From: Geothrix sp. | GTDB taxonomy: Bacteria > Acidobacteriota > Holophagae > Holophagales > Holophagaceae | NCBI RefSeq assembly: GCF_030219325.1 | Contig: NZ_CP126625.1 | Span: 2,096,857-2,160,856 of the forward strand | DNA length: 64,000 nt | Direction: 5' to 3' | Part shown: positions 56,301 to 64,000 of the stretch, piece by piece | Position numbering within the stretch: the stretch's first letter is position 1 | Layout of the letters: each line of letters starts with the position of its first letter | Made by a program: the position numbers and the translations under genes | Notes under the pieces: model-generated | What the model was told of the DNA's origin: nothing | The model's database searches: none | The model's input: the letters and a program-made list of their open reading frames with translations, nothing else

Positions 56301-58073
56301 GGCATTGGGCCGCGACCACCAATAGGCGCTGTCCTTCAGGGCCACGATGCGGGCGGCCCGCAGGGCGATGGCGATGCCCGGCACCTCCTTGCCATCCAGA
56401 TCCAGGGCCCGCGCCGTCACCTGGAAGGGCTTGCCGGGCAGCGCCACCTGGCGGTCCGCTGCGATCATCAGCACCAGGTCGCCGGCGGCGGCGCGCACCT
56501 GGGCCTGGCCGCTGTTGCGCTGGCCCGCGGCATCCGCGACCTTCACCACCATGCGCCAGAGGCCATCGCTTTCCGCCTTGAAGCTGAGCAGGTCGGCCTG
56601 GCCCTCGTCGTCGAGCTCAAGCTGGCCACTCTCCATCAGCTCCGGCGCAGGGCCCGAGTCCTCGTCGTCCCAGATCCACTTGGACTTGGGCGGCACCACC
56701 TTGTAGAGGAACCAGTCCGCCTTGGCGCCCCGCACGGCGGCGCCATAGAAGTAGCGGGCGTTGGCGTGGAAGCTGAGCGCATCGCCCAGGCCCACCTTGG
56801 TCTTCTCGGTGGTGACCTTCACCTCGAAGGCGGGTTTCACGAACTGCTCCACCTTGAACTCGGCCTGGCCGGGCCCCTGGGGGCCCTGGAAGACGATGCG
56901 GTAGAGGCCCAGGCGCCCCGCGCCCGGCAGGGTGAACTGGGCGGCGTAGGTGCCAGTCTCCGCGTTCAGGAGCTTGGCCTGGCCCTCGGTGACCTTGGTG
57001 TCCTCGGGATCCAGCACGGTGAAGGCCAGGGTCTGGGTACCGCTCACCACGCGGTTCTCGCCCTCCTCCACGCGCCGCAGGATCGCCTTGGCGAAGACCT
57101 CCTGGCCGGGCCGGTAGAGGGGTCGCTCCGTGAAGGCATAGAGGCGCTGGCGCACGGAGGCGGCGCTCTGGCCCTCGCTGGCGAGGATGGCCAGGCTGGC
57201 GCCGCTGCGGGCCAGCACCACCCGGCGCACGCCGGGGGTGACCAGGGCCTCGGCCCGACCGGTGGCGTCGAAGGCCAGGGCCTGCATTTTCGTTCCTTCG
57301 ATGAGCTGGCCGGCCGCACCCGGTTTCACGGCGCCATCCCGGGCATCCACCGCCTGGACGCGGAGCTTCGCGCCGTCCTGCTCCGAGAGCAGGGCTAGGT
57401 CCGTGACCATCCAGGGGACATAGGCCGCCTCCGTGCCGCGCAGCACCTCCACCAGGTACAGGCCCGCGGGCTGGGCGGGCAGCTCCACGCGGCTGAGGAA
57501 GCCCTCGTCGCCGGACTCGTCGTCCTCGTGTCCCTTTTTCCCGGTGATGTCCTCGCTCACCTTCGGCACGATCTCGGTCACGAAGGTGATGCCGGCCTGG
57601 CCTTCCAGGGGAAGCGCCGAACCTTCGCGCACCCGTGCGGGGCTGGTCCTGGCGGAGGTCAGGCGATCCGTCTGTTTGGCGGCGTCCCGCAGCACCTGGG
57701 TGGCGGTGCGATGCACGGTGACGAAGGCGCGCCGGCCGCCCCAGAGCACGGCCTCACGCAGCACGTCCAGGGGATCCTGCACGCCGCGCCCGCCTTCGGC
57801 CACGGCCGTGCCGCGCTCCAGCAGCACCTTCTTCAGGAAGGCCTCCGGATCCTCCACGCGGTAGATGCGGATGCGGGCCTCGGCGGGGATGGGGCCCGCG
57901 GCCTCCAGCTGGCCCGGCTTGCCCGGCAGGGTGGGCCGCAGGGTGGCGAAGGCGCCGGTCCAGCCGCCTTCGCGCCAGGGGCCTTCGGCCGCGCGCTTCT
58001 GGGCCGTGCCCAGGGTGGGCAGCAGCAGGATCACGGGGAGCAGCAGGGTGAGGGCAGAGCGGAACCAGCGCAT
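53331..58073 (-). CDS. Bacterial alpha-2-macroglobulin (YfaS-like) with CxEQ thioester
   Basis: A 1580-aa exported protein, signal peptide to about residue 25 (ends GTAQ) with no lipobox cysteine. It shows a series of macroglobulin-type beta domains, a bait-type region and the complement-like alpha/alpha barrel around residues 1040-1340 (YLIGYPYGCVEQTLSS, then PNGGWGWYAPND and TTGYAIQSFATMKRLGY). The thioester motif CVEQ is at 1066-1069. Bacterial macroglobulins trap proteases in the periplasm. The synteny is that of yfaS: DUF1175 upstream, DUF2135 downstream. Literature describes E. coli YfaS as lacking the thioester, so this copy may be functional as a covalent trap. Confidence 0.92.
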   Translation of the reverse strand: MRWFRSALTLLLPVILLLPTLGTAQKRAAEGPWREGGWTGAFATLRPTLPGKPGQLEAAGPIPAEARIRIYRVEDPEAFLKKVLLERGTAVAEGGRGVQDPLDVLREAVLWGGRRAFVTVHRTATQVLRDAAKQTDRLTSARTSPARVREGSALPLEGQAGITFVTEIVPKVSEDITGKKGHEDDESGDEGFLSRVELPAQPAGLYLVEVLRGTEAAYVPWMVTDLALLSEQDGAKLRVQAVDARDGAVKPGAAGQLIEGTKMQALAFDATGRAEALVTPGVRRVVLARSGASLAILASEGQSAASVRQRLYAFTERPLYRPGQEVFAKAILRRVEEGENRVVSGTQTLAFTVLDPEDTKVTEGQAKLLNAETGTYAAQFTLPGAGRLGLYRIVFQGPQGPGQAEFKVEQFVKPAFEVKVTTEKTKVGLGDALSFHANARYFYGAAVRGAKADWFLYKVVPPKSKWIWDDEDSGPAPELMESGQLELDDEGQADLLSFKAESDGLWRMVVKVADAAGQRNSGQAQVRAAAGDLVLMIAADRQVALPGKPFQVTARALDLDGKEVPGIAIALRAARIVALKDSAYWWSRPNALKPGETVASAQGPQAMLSIPEGGAFLLVAEAKDSKGRPVVAQRQITVAAEGTPLPAVPDLRAAADKPEYQPGDVARVLVQLPRPKLTLHWAIEHEGLGQRQSRAVPGTTALVDIPITAAMQPNVWAVFEIVAEGRRQLVEVPIRVPKRDRRLSVAVTTDKERYQPGQPMKVSVAVTDAAGKPTAADLSVGVVDEAIYALSQELHPDPVRFFHPTRRHGVLRSGSTDWSFHDLLRRQRPVWSLKQTKRGDFKADDDDKVRQNFKDTAHWTPFVAAGRDGRASVDLVLPDNLTAWRATATAITSDTKVGVGRSSKPSSKPLQVALTLPRTLSVGEEARAIALVRNLSGQPINGKIRLEVQNGRFAGTPEGTFSLQDQGEYRFALPLFSDKTGPLTVTARVEGGGLKDAERQRVTVQDQLVPASMSGSVVLDGGAQTFTLPAPPSAKGDAMLVLTPVGNLEHLAGPSLPYLIGYPYGCVEQTLSSFVPNLLVADLVKQGAMPNLDWKQLTDLDRNIRDGVFKVYGYQQPNGGWGWYAPNDFGMEANPHTTGYAIQSFATMKRLGYAVDEGVYRRGRMAALSLFQQVARQADQGGRVAGSKSPDPEGDAAFLLMALAQTGEPIAGLIDSSADKVLAGKWAGTHVHAMVALAAAAAKHPKAAALAERLEQRAVLKGGLARWEGRRETWWSYNSGDIVPTVMALKALCLARPQSPLIRQGETFLASEYRGYGWYSTWSTGQIVDLLPYLMKTRKLDFGPLAIQAAVQGGPSFEFKERPESRRWNAREPRPGSYVMAEPKPVTVTASGRGLLVWTYAYQVPGSAAGVPKGEASSALRLAVTRNLWRLKTPQQTGNARQGWVREPWTGIMKAGEEAWMQVQFRTDRDADYVMLEVPIPGGLNPTVKLEGFVLEGKAFTEEGSSDVWTKPRIEVHPDKVTFLFHRAWSWNTHTVRIHLRAGMAGSYRLRPAKLSLMSNEGQWATCDGLDLKVQDGGAR

Positions 58074-58074
58074 G

Positions 58075-59022
58075 TCAGGACCTTGGGTTGGAAGCGTCGG
58101 GGGCTTCACCCGCCAGCAAACGCCAGCGGTAGAGGCCCAGGAAGGCGGGGTTCTCAAGCAGGGGACGGAAGTCGGGATCGGGGTGGTGCAGCAGGTCGTC
58201 GAGGCGCACGCGGCGCAGCTCGCCGGGCTGGCGCCCGCTGCCTTCGGGGCCGGTGTGGTAGAGCAGCATGGGCGCCCCGTCCACGTCGGGCCTCACGAAG
58301 GCCATGGCGTGGTCGGGCTGGGCGTGGGCCCCGCCCCGGGCGAAGAAGATCAGGTCGCCGGGCCGCGCCAGCTGCAGGTCGCGGCCCAGGGGCACGCAGG
58401 AGAGGCGGCGCAGGTAGGCCCCCTTGGCGAAGGGCTGGGGCCCCTCGGGGGTGGGGAAGCCCTGGCGCCAGTCCGGGGCGAAGCGGGGCGAGGGATCCTG
58501 CCCCGGTGGCCCAGCGGCGAAGGCCACGCGCTCCCGCCAGGCGGTGGTGTGGCTCGCCAGCGCCTCGCGGAAAGCGAAGCGCAGCAGGCCCGCGCAGTCC
58601 CGCTGGGCGGGCTCCCAGGCGGGGCTGGGACCCTCCAGCTGCTGCTCCAGCAGCGCCACGAACCAGGTGCGGAAGGCCTCGCGGTCGCCCTCCTCCCCGA
58701 GCGCCGCGGCGAAGGCCGCGGGCGTGGGCGCCATGGACAGGGACTGTCGGAATCCTGGCCAGGCGGTGACGACCGCCACCACCGGGTGGTCGGCGGTGAA
58801 GTAGAAGCCCGCGGTGGCGCTGCCCCAGGCCGGAGCCCCGGACAGGGCCACGCCCCAGCCGGGACGCCTCAGGCCCAACAGGCTGCGGCTCTCCACGCGG
58901 ACATGGCGCACCGGATTGGCGGGGTCGGCCTCCACCACCACCCCATGGCGGACGGGGGCCAGGGTCGCGAAGGCGACTGCGACCACGGCCGAGGCCGCGA
59001 CCAGGCTGGGAACGGGCTTCAT
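58075..59022 (-). CDS. DUF1175 (YfaT-like) putative cysteine peptidase
   Basis: A 315-aa protein with an N-terminal hydrophobic signal. Candidate catalytic residues are Cys143 in [16 protein letters not shown] and His238 in [10 protein letters not shown], the pattern of NlpC/P60-like folds and of DUF1175. [11 protein letters not shown] precedes the histidine as in NlpC/P60 enzymes. It overlaps the DUF2138 gene upstream (ATGA) and lies one base before the macroglobulin. A peptidoglycan-peptide hydrolase or amidase role is plausible, not proven. Confidence 0.82.
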   Translation of the reverse strand: MKPVPSLVAASAVVAVAFATLAPVRHGVVVEADPANPVRHVRVESRSLLGLRRPGWGVALSGAPAWGSATAGFYFTADHPVVAVVTAWPGFRQSLSMAPTPAAFAAALGEEGDREAFRTWFVALLEQQLEGPSPAWEPAQRDCAGLLRFAFREALASHTTAWRERVAFAAGPPGQDPSPRFAPDWRQGFPTPEGPQPFAKGAYLRRLSCVPLGRDLQLARPGDLIFFARGGAHAQPDHAMAFVRPDVDGAPMLLYHTGPEGSGRQPGELRRVRLDDLLHHPDPDFRPLLENPAFLGLYRWRLLAGEAPDASNPRS

Positions 59023-61187
59023 CGCGGCCGTCCCTCCAGGCCGCCAGGGGTCCAGTTCCAGTCGATCCGCACGGGCCCCAGGGCCTTCACGGCGCCCAGG
59101 AAGGGGCCGAGGCTGAAGGCCAGTTCCGCGGCGGCCTCATCGCCGGTGGTGGTCTCGCCGATCCACCAGCCGCTGCCGGTGCGGCTGCGGAGGAAGGCCA
59201 GCAGCAGGTTCTCCAGCTCCTTCGCGGTGCGCGCACCGTCGAGCTCCATGCGGGCCCAGGCTTTGGACTCGCTGTCGGCCAGGGTGGGCGCCTGGCCCTG
59301 CAGGCCCGCGGCCACGGCCTTCACGGCGGCCTCGTCCGTGCCCAGCACCAGGGTGTCCGCCACCAGGGTCCAGGCGGGCCGGAAGGCCTGGGCGGTCATG
59401 ACGCGGTGGACCTCGGCGGTGCCGAAGGCCTGCTTCTGGTTCTGGCCCTTGAAGAGCCGGGGCGTGAGCTTCTTCAGCAGGTTCTCCACCTGAAGCTTCT
59501 TCGCGGCCTGCACCGGCAGGGCCAGGGCCAGGCTGGGCGTCATGCCCGGCTCGCCGAAGCCGCCGAAGGCCTCGATCTTGCCATCGCGCTGGGCCTGCAT
59601 GGCCCGCCAGGGATCCTCGCGCCGCAGTCGCGCCAGCTCCGCCAGCGAGGCCTTCTCGGCGGGATTCAGTGCGGGCGCGCCCACCCAGCCGTTCCAGAGC
59701 AGGGCCGCGCCGCGCAGGTCCAGGCAGGCCTGCAGGGCCACGGCGTCCTGCCTCAGGGAGGCCCGCTGACGCTGGCGCTCCTGGGCCCGGGCCAGGGCGT
59801 CCTGGTAGCCCTTCATCTGCGCGGGGCTGAGGGCCTGACCGCCGTTGGCGAACTCGGGCATCTGCGGCAGGCGGAAGTCGCTGGCGTCGTCCACGCGCAG
59901 GATCGCCTCCACCAGCTTCTCGGTGGGACCCGCCCCCAGCGCCACCGTCAGGGCCCCGGTGCGGGGCGCGGCCTTGGCCACGAAGGGATTGGGCCAGGTG
60001 CCCTGCTGGGCGTTGGCGAGACGGCGGCGGATGGCCTGGATCTCGAAGGCGGCGTCCGCCCCGATGCGGGGCGCCACCCAGAAGGACAGCTCGGTATCGG
60101 GGGTCATGGCGGAGAGGGCCACCCGCGCCCACTCCTGGCGCTCGCCCAGGGTCGGCTCGGCCCCCGGGAACAGCAGGGCGCGAAGGGGCGCCTCGCGGTC
60201 GCTGATCCAGGTGCCCTCGGCCTTCTGGATGAGGTGGAAGACGCCACCGGAGCCACGCAGCTGCTGGACCTCCGTCGTCACGCCCGAGCCCGTCCACTTC
60301 ACGACGCGGCTGCGGGCGCCCGAGCTCAGGGGATTCAGCTTGAGCAGCGCCATCACCAGCTGGGTGCGGGTCGGCAGGTCGCCGGGAATGAAGACCAGCG
60401 TGCCCTGGAGGTTCCGGCCGCCTTCGCGCTCGGTGCCGTAGTGCAGCACCCAGGCCTCGCGGTTCGCGAGGGGCTCGAGCGCCGGGGAGGCCTGCTTCAG
60501 CCAGGGCTCCAGGTGCCGCACGGCAAAGCCCAGGCGGCTGCCCTGGGCCAGGGCGGGCACCAGGCCGGTGGACGCGCCGTTGGCCGCCGCGCCCGCGCCG
60601 CCCGCCAGGGCCACCAGCTTCTCCAGGCCGGGCCGCAGCTGCTTCAGGTGGATGAGCACGCCGGGCTGGGCCGCCTGCTCCATGCCCTTGGGCAGCGCCG
60701 CGCTGCCGCCCTGCGTGAACAGGGCCGGGCTGGGGATCCACTGGAAACGCCAGGCGCCCCTGTCCAGGTGCAGGCCCAGGCCGTGGGTCCAGGGCCGCTC
60801 CAGGCGGTCCGGGGAGCTCAGATAGGCGTAGGGGTCCTGGCCGTACTGGCGATAGCCACGCCGGTAGAGGAACTGCGCGGCCTCGGCGCCGCCGGTCTTC
60901 AGGGCCGCGGCGTCCCACTGGTCCACGGGCCAGGCCGTCAGGGCCCACAGGGCCGCGCGGCGATCCTGGGCATTACGCAGCCGGTTCCGGGCCTCCGCCA
61001 GCTGATCCGCCGAGGTGGACTGGTTCCATTTCTTCCCCGTCCATTGCTGGTTGCCGCGGGCATCGTAGTGGTAGACCGACCATCCCTGGACCCGCTCCGC
61101 AGCCCAGGCCGGAATCGGCGAGGGGCCCTGGGCCCAGGCCGCCAGGCTCAGGGCGAGCGCGCACGATCCCTGCGCGATGTGTCGCAT
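59019..61187 (-). CDS. DUF2138 (YfaA-like) secreted protein
   Basis: A 722-aa exported protein with a signal peptide ending SLAAWAQ. No catalytic motif is evident. It has Ala/Arg/Leu-rich helices, and repeated blocks such as [59 protein letters not shown] and [18 protein letters not shown] are those of DUF2138, which in E. coli is YfaA of the same operon. Start chosen at 61187, with AGGGGA upstream; a frame extends to 61208. It is the first gene of the operon, with a divergent promoter region of 120 nt to hutI. Confidence 0.8.
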   Translation of the reverse strand: MRHIAQGSCALALSLAAWAQGPSPIPAWAAERVQGWSVYHYDARGNQQWTGKKWNQSTSADQLAEARNRLRNAQDRRAALWALTAWPVDQWDAAALKTGGAEAAQFLYRRGYRQYGQDPYAYLSSPDRLERPWTHGLGLHLDRGAWRFQWIPSPALFTQGGSAALPKGMEQAAQPGVLIHLKQLRPGLEKLVALAGGAGAAANGASTGLVPALAQGSRLGFAVRHLEPWLKQASPALEPLANREAWVLHYGTEREGGRNLQGTLVFIPGDLPTRTQLVMALLKLNPLSSGARSRVVKWTGSGVTTEVQQLRGSGGVFHLIQKAEGTWISDREAPLRALLFPGAEPTLGERQEWARVALSAMTPDTELSFWVAPRIGADAAFEIQAIRRRLANAQQGTWPNPFVAKAAPRTGALTVALGAGPTEKLVEAILRVDDASDFRLPQMPEFANGGQALSPAQMKGYQDALARAQERQRQRASLRQDAVALQACLDLRGAALLWNGWVGAPALNPAEKASLAELARLRREDPWRAMQAQRDGKIEAFGGFGEPGMTPSLALALPVQAAKKLQVENLLKKLTPRLFKGQNQKQAFGTAEVHRVMTAQAFRPAWTLVADTLVLGTDEAAVKAVAAGLQGQAPTLADSESKAWARMELDGARTAKELENLLLAFLRSRTGSGWWIGETTTGDEAAAELAFSLGPFLGAVKALGPVRIDWNWTPGGLEGRPR

Positions 61188-61279
61188 TCCCATTCCCCTG
61201 CCCCGCACTGGAACCTCCGGTGTCGAGCGATGCTACCAAGCCGCGCCCCGGCCGCAAGGGACCTCCGCGTGATTTTTTA

Positions 61280-61302
61280 CAGTCTGGTTCGGTGGCAGAC
61301 TG
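61280..61302. promoter_or_regulatory. Inverted repeat CAGTCTG-N9-CAGACTG before hutI
   Basis: Perfect 7-bp arms, ending six bases before the hutI ATG. It covers the place of the ribosome binding site, which otherwise is not recognisable. It could be an operator for a HutC-like repressor or a hairpin hindering translation. Confidence 0.45.
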
Positions 61303-61307
61303 ATCAC

Positions 61308-62516
61308 ATGTCGGATCGTCGCGTGCTCGTGAACCTCCGGGGTCTGCTGACCCCCGATCCCGCCCGGACCTGGGCGGTGGACCGCATCCCGGACGCGGCC
61401 CTGGCCCTGGAGGGCGGCCGGGTGGCCTGGCTGGGCCGTCGTGCGGACCTGCCCGCGGCCTGGGCCGACGCGCCCCAGGTCGATGGCGGCGGCGCCTGGG
61501 CCACGCCGGGTTTCGTGGATCCCCACACGCACCTGCTCTTCGGTGGCAACCGCTCGGGCGAGTTCAACCGGCGGCTCGCCGGCGTGAGCTACCAGCAGAT
61601 CGCCGCCGAGGGCGGAGGCATCCGCGAGACCGTGCGCGCCACCCGCGGCGCCACCGTGGAGGAGCTGGTGGCCTCGGGGGAATCCCGCCTGCGGGCCTTC
61701 CGCCAGCGCGGCGTGGTGCATCTCGAGTGCAAGACCGGCTACGGCCTGGAACTGGAGGCCGAGTCCCGCCTCACGGCCGCTTACGCCGAGCTGAAGCGGC
61801 GCGGCTGGAGCCTCGACGTGACGCTGCTGCCCGCCCACGACCTGGCGCCGGAGTTCGGCGGCGATGCCGAGGCCAATGCCCGGGCCGTGGCCGAGGACTG
61901 GCTGCCGGAGCTGGTGCGCCGCCATCCCGGCGTGGCGCGCTTCTGCGACGTGTTCGTGGAGACCGGCGTGTTCAGCGCCGACCAAGGCCGCCGCATCTTC
62001 GAGGCGGGCCAGCGCCTGGGCCTCATCCCCCGCGTCCACGCCGACGAGCTCACCTGGACCGGCGGCGCGGAGCTGGCCGCGGAGGTGGGCGCCGCCAGCG
62101 CCGACCACCTGATGTTCTGCAGCGACGCAGGCATGCAGGCCATGGCCAAAGCCGACGTCACCCCCGTACTGCTGCCGGGCACCACGCTGTTCCTGGGCAT
62201 GCGGGACTGGGCGCCGGCCCGGAAGATGATCGAGGCGGGCTGCCGCGTGGCCCTGGCCACGGACTTCAATCCCGGGTCGTGCCCCTGCGTGGATCCGCTC
62301 ACCATCCTGCGCCTGGGCTGCCTGCAGCTGCGCATGACCTTCGAGGAGGCCTTCACGGCCATGACCCTCCACGCCGCCCGCAGCCTGCGCCACGGCGACC
62401 TGGGTCACCTGCACCCCGGGGCCCGCGCAGAGGTGCTGCTGTGGGACGTGGAAGAGCTGCTGGAGCTGGTGTACTGGGTGGGAGAGCCCCATCGCCCGAG
62501 GTGCCTGCCGGACTGA
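61308..62516 (+). CDS. hutI: Imidazolonepropionase
   Basis: A 402-aa metal-dependent hydrolase for the third step of histidine breakdown, opening imidazolonepropionate. Metal and substrate blocks: GFVDPHTHLLFGGNRSGEF, ECKTGYGLE, LPAHDLAPEF, RVHADELTWTGGAELA, SADHLMF and the ATDFNPGSCP end. No other hut genes are in the window, so the pathway is scattered or continues outside. The start ATG at 61308 matches the family; the frame is open far upstream but only as antisense of the DUF2138 gene. Confidence 0.96.
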   Translation: MSDRRVLVNLRGLLTPDPARTWAVDRIPDAALALEGGRVAWLGRRADLPAAWADAPQVDGGGAWATPGFVDPHTHLLFGGNRSGEFNRRLAGVSYQQIAAEGGGIRETVRATRGATVEELVASGESRLRAFRQRGVVHLECKTGYGLELEAESRLTAAYAELKRRGWSLDVTLLPAHDLAPEFGGDAEANARAVAEDWLPELVRRHPGVARFCDVFVETGVFSADQGRRIFEAGQRLGLIPRVHADELTWTGGAELAAEVGAASADHLMFCSDAGMQAMAKADVTPVLLPGTTLFLGMRDWAPARKMIEAGCRVALATDFNPGSCPCVDPLTILRLGCLQLRMTFEEAFTAMTLHAARSLRHGDLGHLHPGARAEVLLWDVEELLELVYWVGEPHRPRCLPD

Positions 62517-62623
62517 TTCCGCCCAAGCGCGGGCCAGCCCGCCCATGGAAACACCGGATCCAGGGCTTGTGATAGATGACCTCAAGCTCCCCGGCTAAGA
62601 TGGTCGCTCTTCCTGGAGCACCC

Positions 62624-63316
62624 ATGCGGCTGACCCCCCTCGCCCTTCTCGCCACCCTCTGTTCCGCGCCCCTGGTGGCCGAAGACGCACCCCGGGCCAA
62701 GGTCCAGCTGTTCGGCGAGCGGACCTCCTTCAACAAGAGCCCGGTGCTCTTCGTGGTCGAAGGGGGCCAGACCTACACCACGGAAGACCAGCCCAAGGAC
62801 CAGACCTCCTGGGGCCTGCGCCTCTCCCTCGGCATCGACGAGGCGGCCACCTGGAACGTCGAGCTGGCGGTGCGGGCGAAGAAGAAGAGCGCCCTCACCT
62901 ACAGCGGGCCGGTCAGCCCGACCCTGACCGCCGACTTCACCCAGGAGGGATTCGAGTACGGCTGGTGGGGACCCGGCGTCAGCTACGCGCTCAAGCTGGG
63001 CCCCGCCGTGGCCCTCAGCGCGGGCCTGGATCTCCGCGTCGAGCGGCTCACCGCCTTCATGCCCGCCGGCGTGGTGGTGGCGGAGGGCTACTCCGAGACC
63101 ACCATCTACGACCGCCCCTGGGCCCGGGCTGCGCTCACCTTCACGCTCCCCGTCTCGGCGCGCATCAAGCCGCAGGTCGGCGTCGAGGGCTCGGTGGCCC
63201 TGATCCGCAAGAAGGTGAAGACCTACTCGACCACCCAGTACGTGGATGCCGAGGACATGCGCCGCGGGCTGGCCCCGCAATCCGCTTTCAGTTTCTTCGC
63301 GGGCGTCACCTTCTAG
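62624..63316 (+). CDS. Putative outer-membrane beta-barrel protein
   Basis: A 230-aa exported protein with a signal peptide (MRLTPLALLATLCSAPLVA) and alternating polar/hydrophobic strands (SWGLRLSLGI, WNVELAVRA, VALSAGLDLRVERL, ARAALTFTLPVSARIKPQVGVEGSVALI), ending in Phe (FFAGVTF) as outer-membrane beta-barrels do. It has the size of an eight-stranded barrel of the OmpW/OprD-small class. I do not recognise its family. GGAG precedes the ATG. A terminator follows. Confidence 0.7.
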   Translation: MRLTPLALLATLCSAPLVAEDAPRAKVQLFGERTSFNKSPVLFVVEGGQTYTTEDQPKDQTSWGLRLSLGIDEAATWNVELAVRAKKKSALTYSGPVSPTLTADFTQEGFEYGWWGPGVSYALKLGPAVALSAGLDLRVERLTAFMPAGVVVAEGYSETTIYDRPWARAALTFTLPVSARIKPQVGVEGSVALIRKKVKTYSTTQYVDAEDMRRGLAPQSAFSFFAGVTF

Positions 63317-63340
63317 AGCGGACCCCGTTCCTGGAAAAAC

Positions 63341-63368
63341 GAAGCCCCGGGCCGATTCCCGGGGCTTC
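63341..63368. terminator. Bidirectional terminator hairpin
   Basis: Arms GAAGCCCCGGG/CCCGGGGCTTC around CCGATT. It lies between the converging barrel protein and YdcH-type genes and can serve both. Confidence 0.8.
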
Positions 63369-63386
63369 TCCTGTGTGTGCGGTGGC

Positions 63387-63620
63387 CTACTGGTCGGCTC
63401 GCTTGGAGGCCTCCTGCACGATGTGATAGATGCGTTCCTTGGCGCGCAGCTTGATCTTCTTCAGCTCCACCTCTTCCAGGGATTCCTTGGCGGAGAGGCT
63501 GGGCTTCTTCTGGAGATCACCGAGCCGCGAGTCCGCGGACTTGTGTTCTTCCATGAGCTTGCGGAATTCGAAGTGTTCCTTCATCAGGCGCTCCTGAAGT
63601 TCTGGGCGCAGGAAATCCAT
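63387..63620 (-). CDS. YdcH/DUF465 family small protein
   Basis: A 77-aa, all-helical, highly charged protein of the YdcH type: FRKLMEEHKSADSRLGDLQKK and VELKKIKLRAKERIYHIV are the family's two helices. The start at 63620 has GGAGGAG upstream; the frame is open further upstream to 63755 but without family residues. Function is unknown. Confidence 0.9.
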   Translation of the reverse strand: MDFLRPELQERLMKEHFEFRKLMEEHKSADSRLGDLQKKPSLSAKESLEEVELKKIKLRAKERIYHIVQEASKRADQ

Positions 63621-63769
63621 GACTCCTCCATGCCATGGCGGGACCGGTTCAGGTTCCGCGGGGTGATCGGGTGGACCAAGGGTAGGACCGCCCCGGAAGG
63701 CGTCAAGGCCTATCTGAAGGCACTTTGGAACTCCTTTGACAACCACTACTTCCATGCAATCCTCGGGGC

Positions 63770-64000
63770 ATGAGCCTGGTCGTCGAGGAACTGGTCCTGC
63801 AGCGGGCGGATGGGGTGCGCCTGCTGGGGCCCCTGAGCCTCGCCCTGGCCCCCGGAGAACGCCTGGGTCTGGCCGGGGAGAGCGGATCGGGCAAGAGCCT
63901 GCTGGCCCGGGCCCTGTTCGGCGTGCTGCCGCCGGGCGTGGTCCAGTCCGGCGGAGCCCTGAACGCCTTCGGGAGCCGCCTGGACCGGCCGGGCCCGGCC
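63770..64000 (+). CDS. ABC transporter ATP-binding protein (partial, cut by window end)
   Basis: The first 77 codons of an ATPase, running off the window. It starts MSLVVEELVLQRADGVRLLGP and has Walker A GESGSGKS with the LLARALFGVLPPGVVQSGG continuation typical of oligopeptide/nickel-type (DppD-like) transporters. The substrate cannot be judged from this part. It is divergent from the YdcH-type gene. Confidence 0.85.
   Translation, partial: MSLVVEELVLQRADGVRLLGPLSLALAPGERLGLAGESGSGKSLLARALFGVLPPGVVQSGGALNAFGSRLDRPGPA

Noticed and set aside
59406-61307. A very long plus-strand frame running into hutI
   Set aside because: It is antisense to the DUF2138 gene; the conserved imidazolonepropionase starts only at 61308.

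Overview
The window is a GC-rich stretch of a bacterial chromosome with tightly packed, often translationally overlapping genes. The content points to a Gram-negative, respiring, menaquinone-using bacterium: lpxC and lptB for lipopolysaccharide, a futalosine-pathway menaquinone gene (mqnC), two 11-heme cytochrome c/cytochrome b fusion proteins, bacteriohemerythrin and a methylmalonyl-CoA mutase. The mix (secreted prolyl oligopeptidases, multiheme cytochromes of the Geobacter CbcL type, C-terminally phosphatase-fused HisC) fits Acidobacteriota, class Holophagae, close to Geothrix. That placement is an inference from gene content, not from a marker comparison.

Layout. 1-840: a hemerythrin, degenerate tRNA-like sequence, a perfect 44-nt palindrome and tRNA-Thr(CGT). 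881-5196: two tandem secreted prolyl oligopeptidases. 5307-11755: phoH, a small membrane protein, tyrS, a DUF4388/SPOR-like protein, rlpA and ispD. 11877-20971: lpxC, then a complete histidine operon hisD-hisC/HAD-hisB-hisH-hisA-hisF-hisIE-hisZ-hisG, coupled by overlapping starts and stops. 20968-23920: a chemoreceptor, mqnC and a 54-aa cysteine-rich protein. 23994-31129 (minus strand): accA-recJ-lptA/C-like-lptB-rpoN-hpf. 31259-36498: an in-frame coaE-tldD fusion, tldE and a phosphohexomutase. 36573-41998: a respiratory cytochrome cluster with one diheme, two 11-heme/cyt b fusions and two paralogous monoheme proteins. 42111-48450: methylmalonyl-CoA mutase large chain, an amidohydrolase, lipoproteins, a DUF2975/HTH pair and rpe. 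48496-61187 (minus strand): a long operon equivalent to the E. coli yfaA-T-S-P-Q group (DUF2138, DUF1175, alpha-2-macroglobulin, DUF2135, a penicillin-binding-protein-like protein, a metallopeptidase/SpoIID protein), followed by a GIY-YIG protein and a SecY-like membrane protein. 61308-64000: hutI, a beta-barrel-like protein, a YdcH-type protein and the start of an ABC transporter ATPase.

Themes. The his genes cover all ten steps if the HAD domain fused to HisC is the histidinol-phosphate phosphatase. The cytochromes look like inner-membrane quinol oxidoreductases plus periplasmic carriers, with a CRP/FNR-type palindrome upstream of one of them. The least understood system is the alpha-2-macroglobulin operon, whose macroglobulin keeps a CxEQ thioester motif and which carries putative peptidase and peptidoglycan-binding enzymes. 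No insertion sequence, prophage or CRISPR array was seen.
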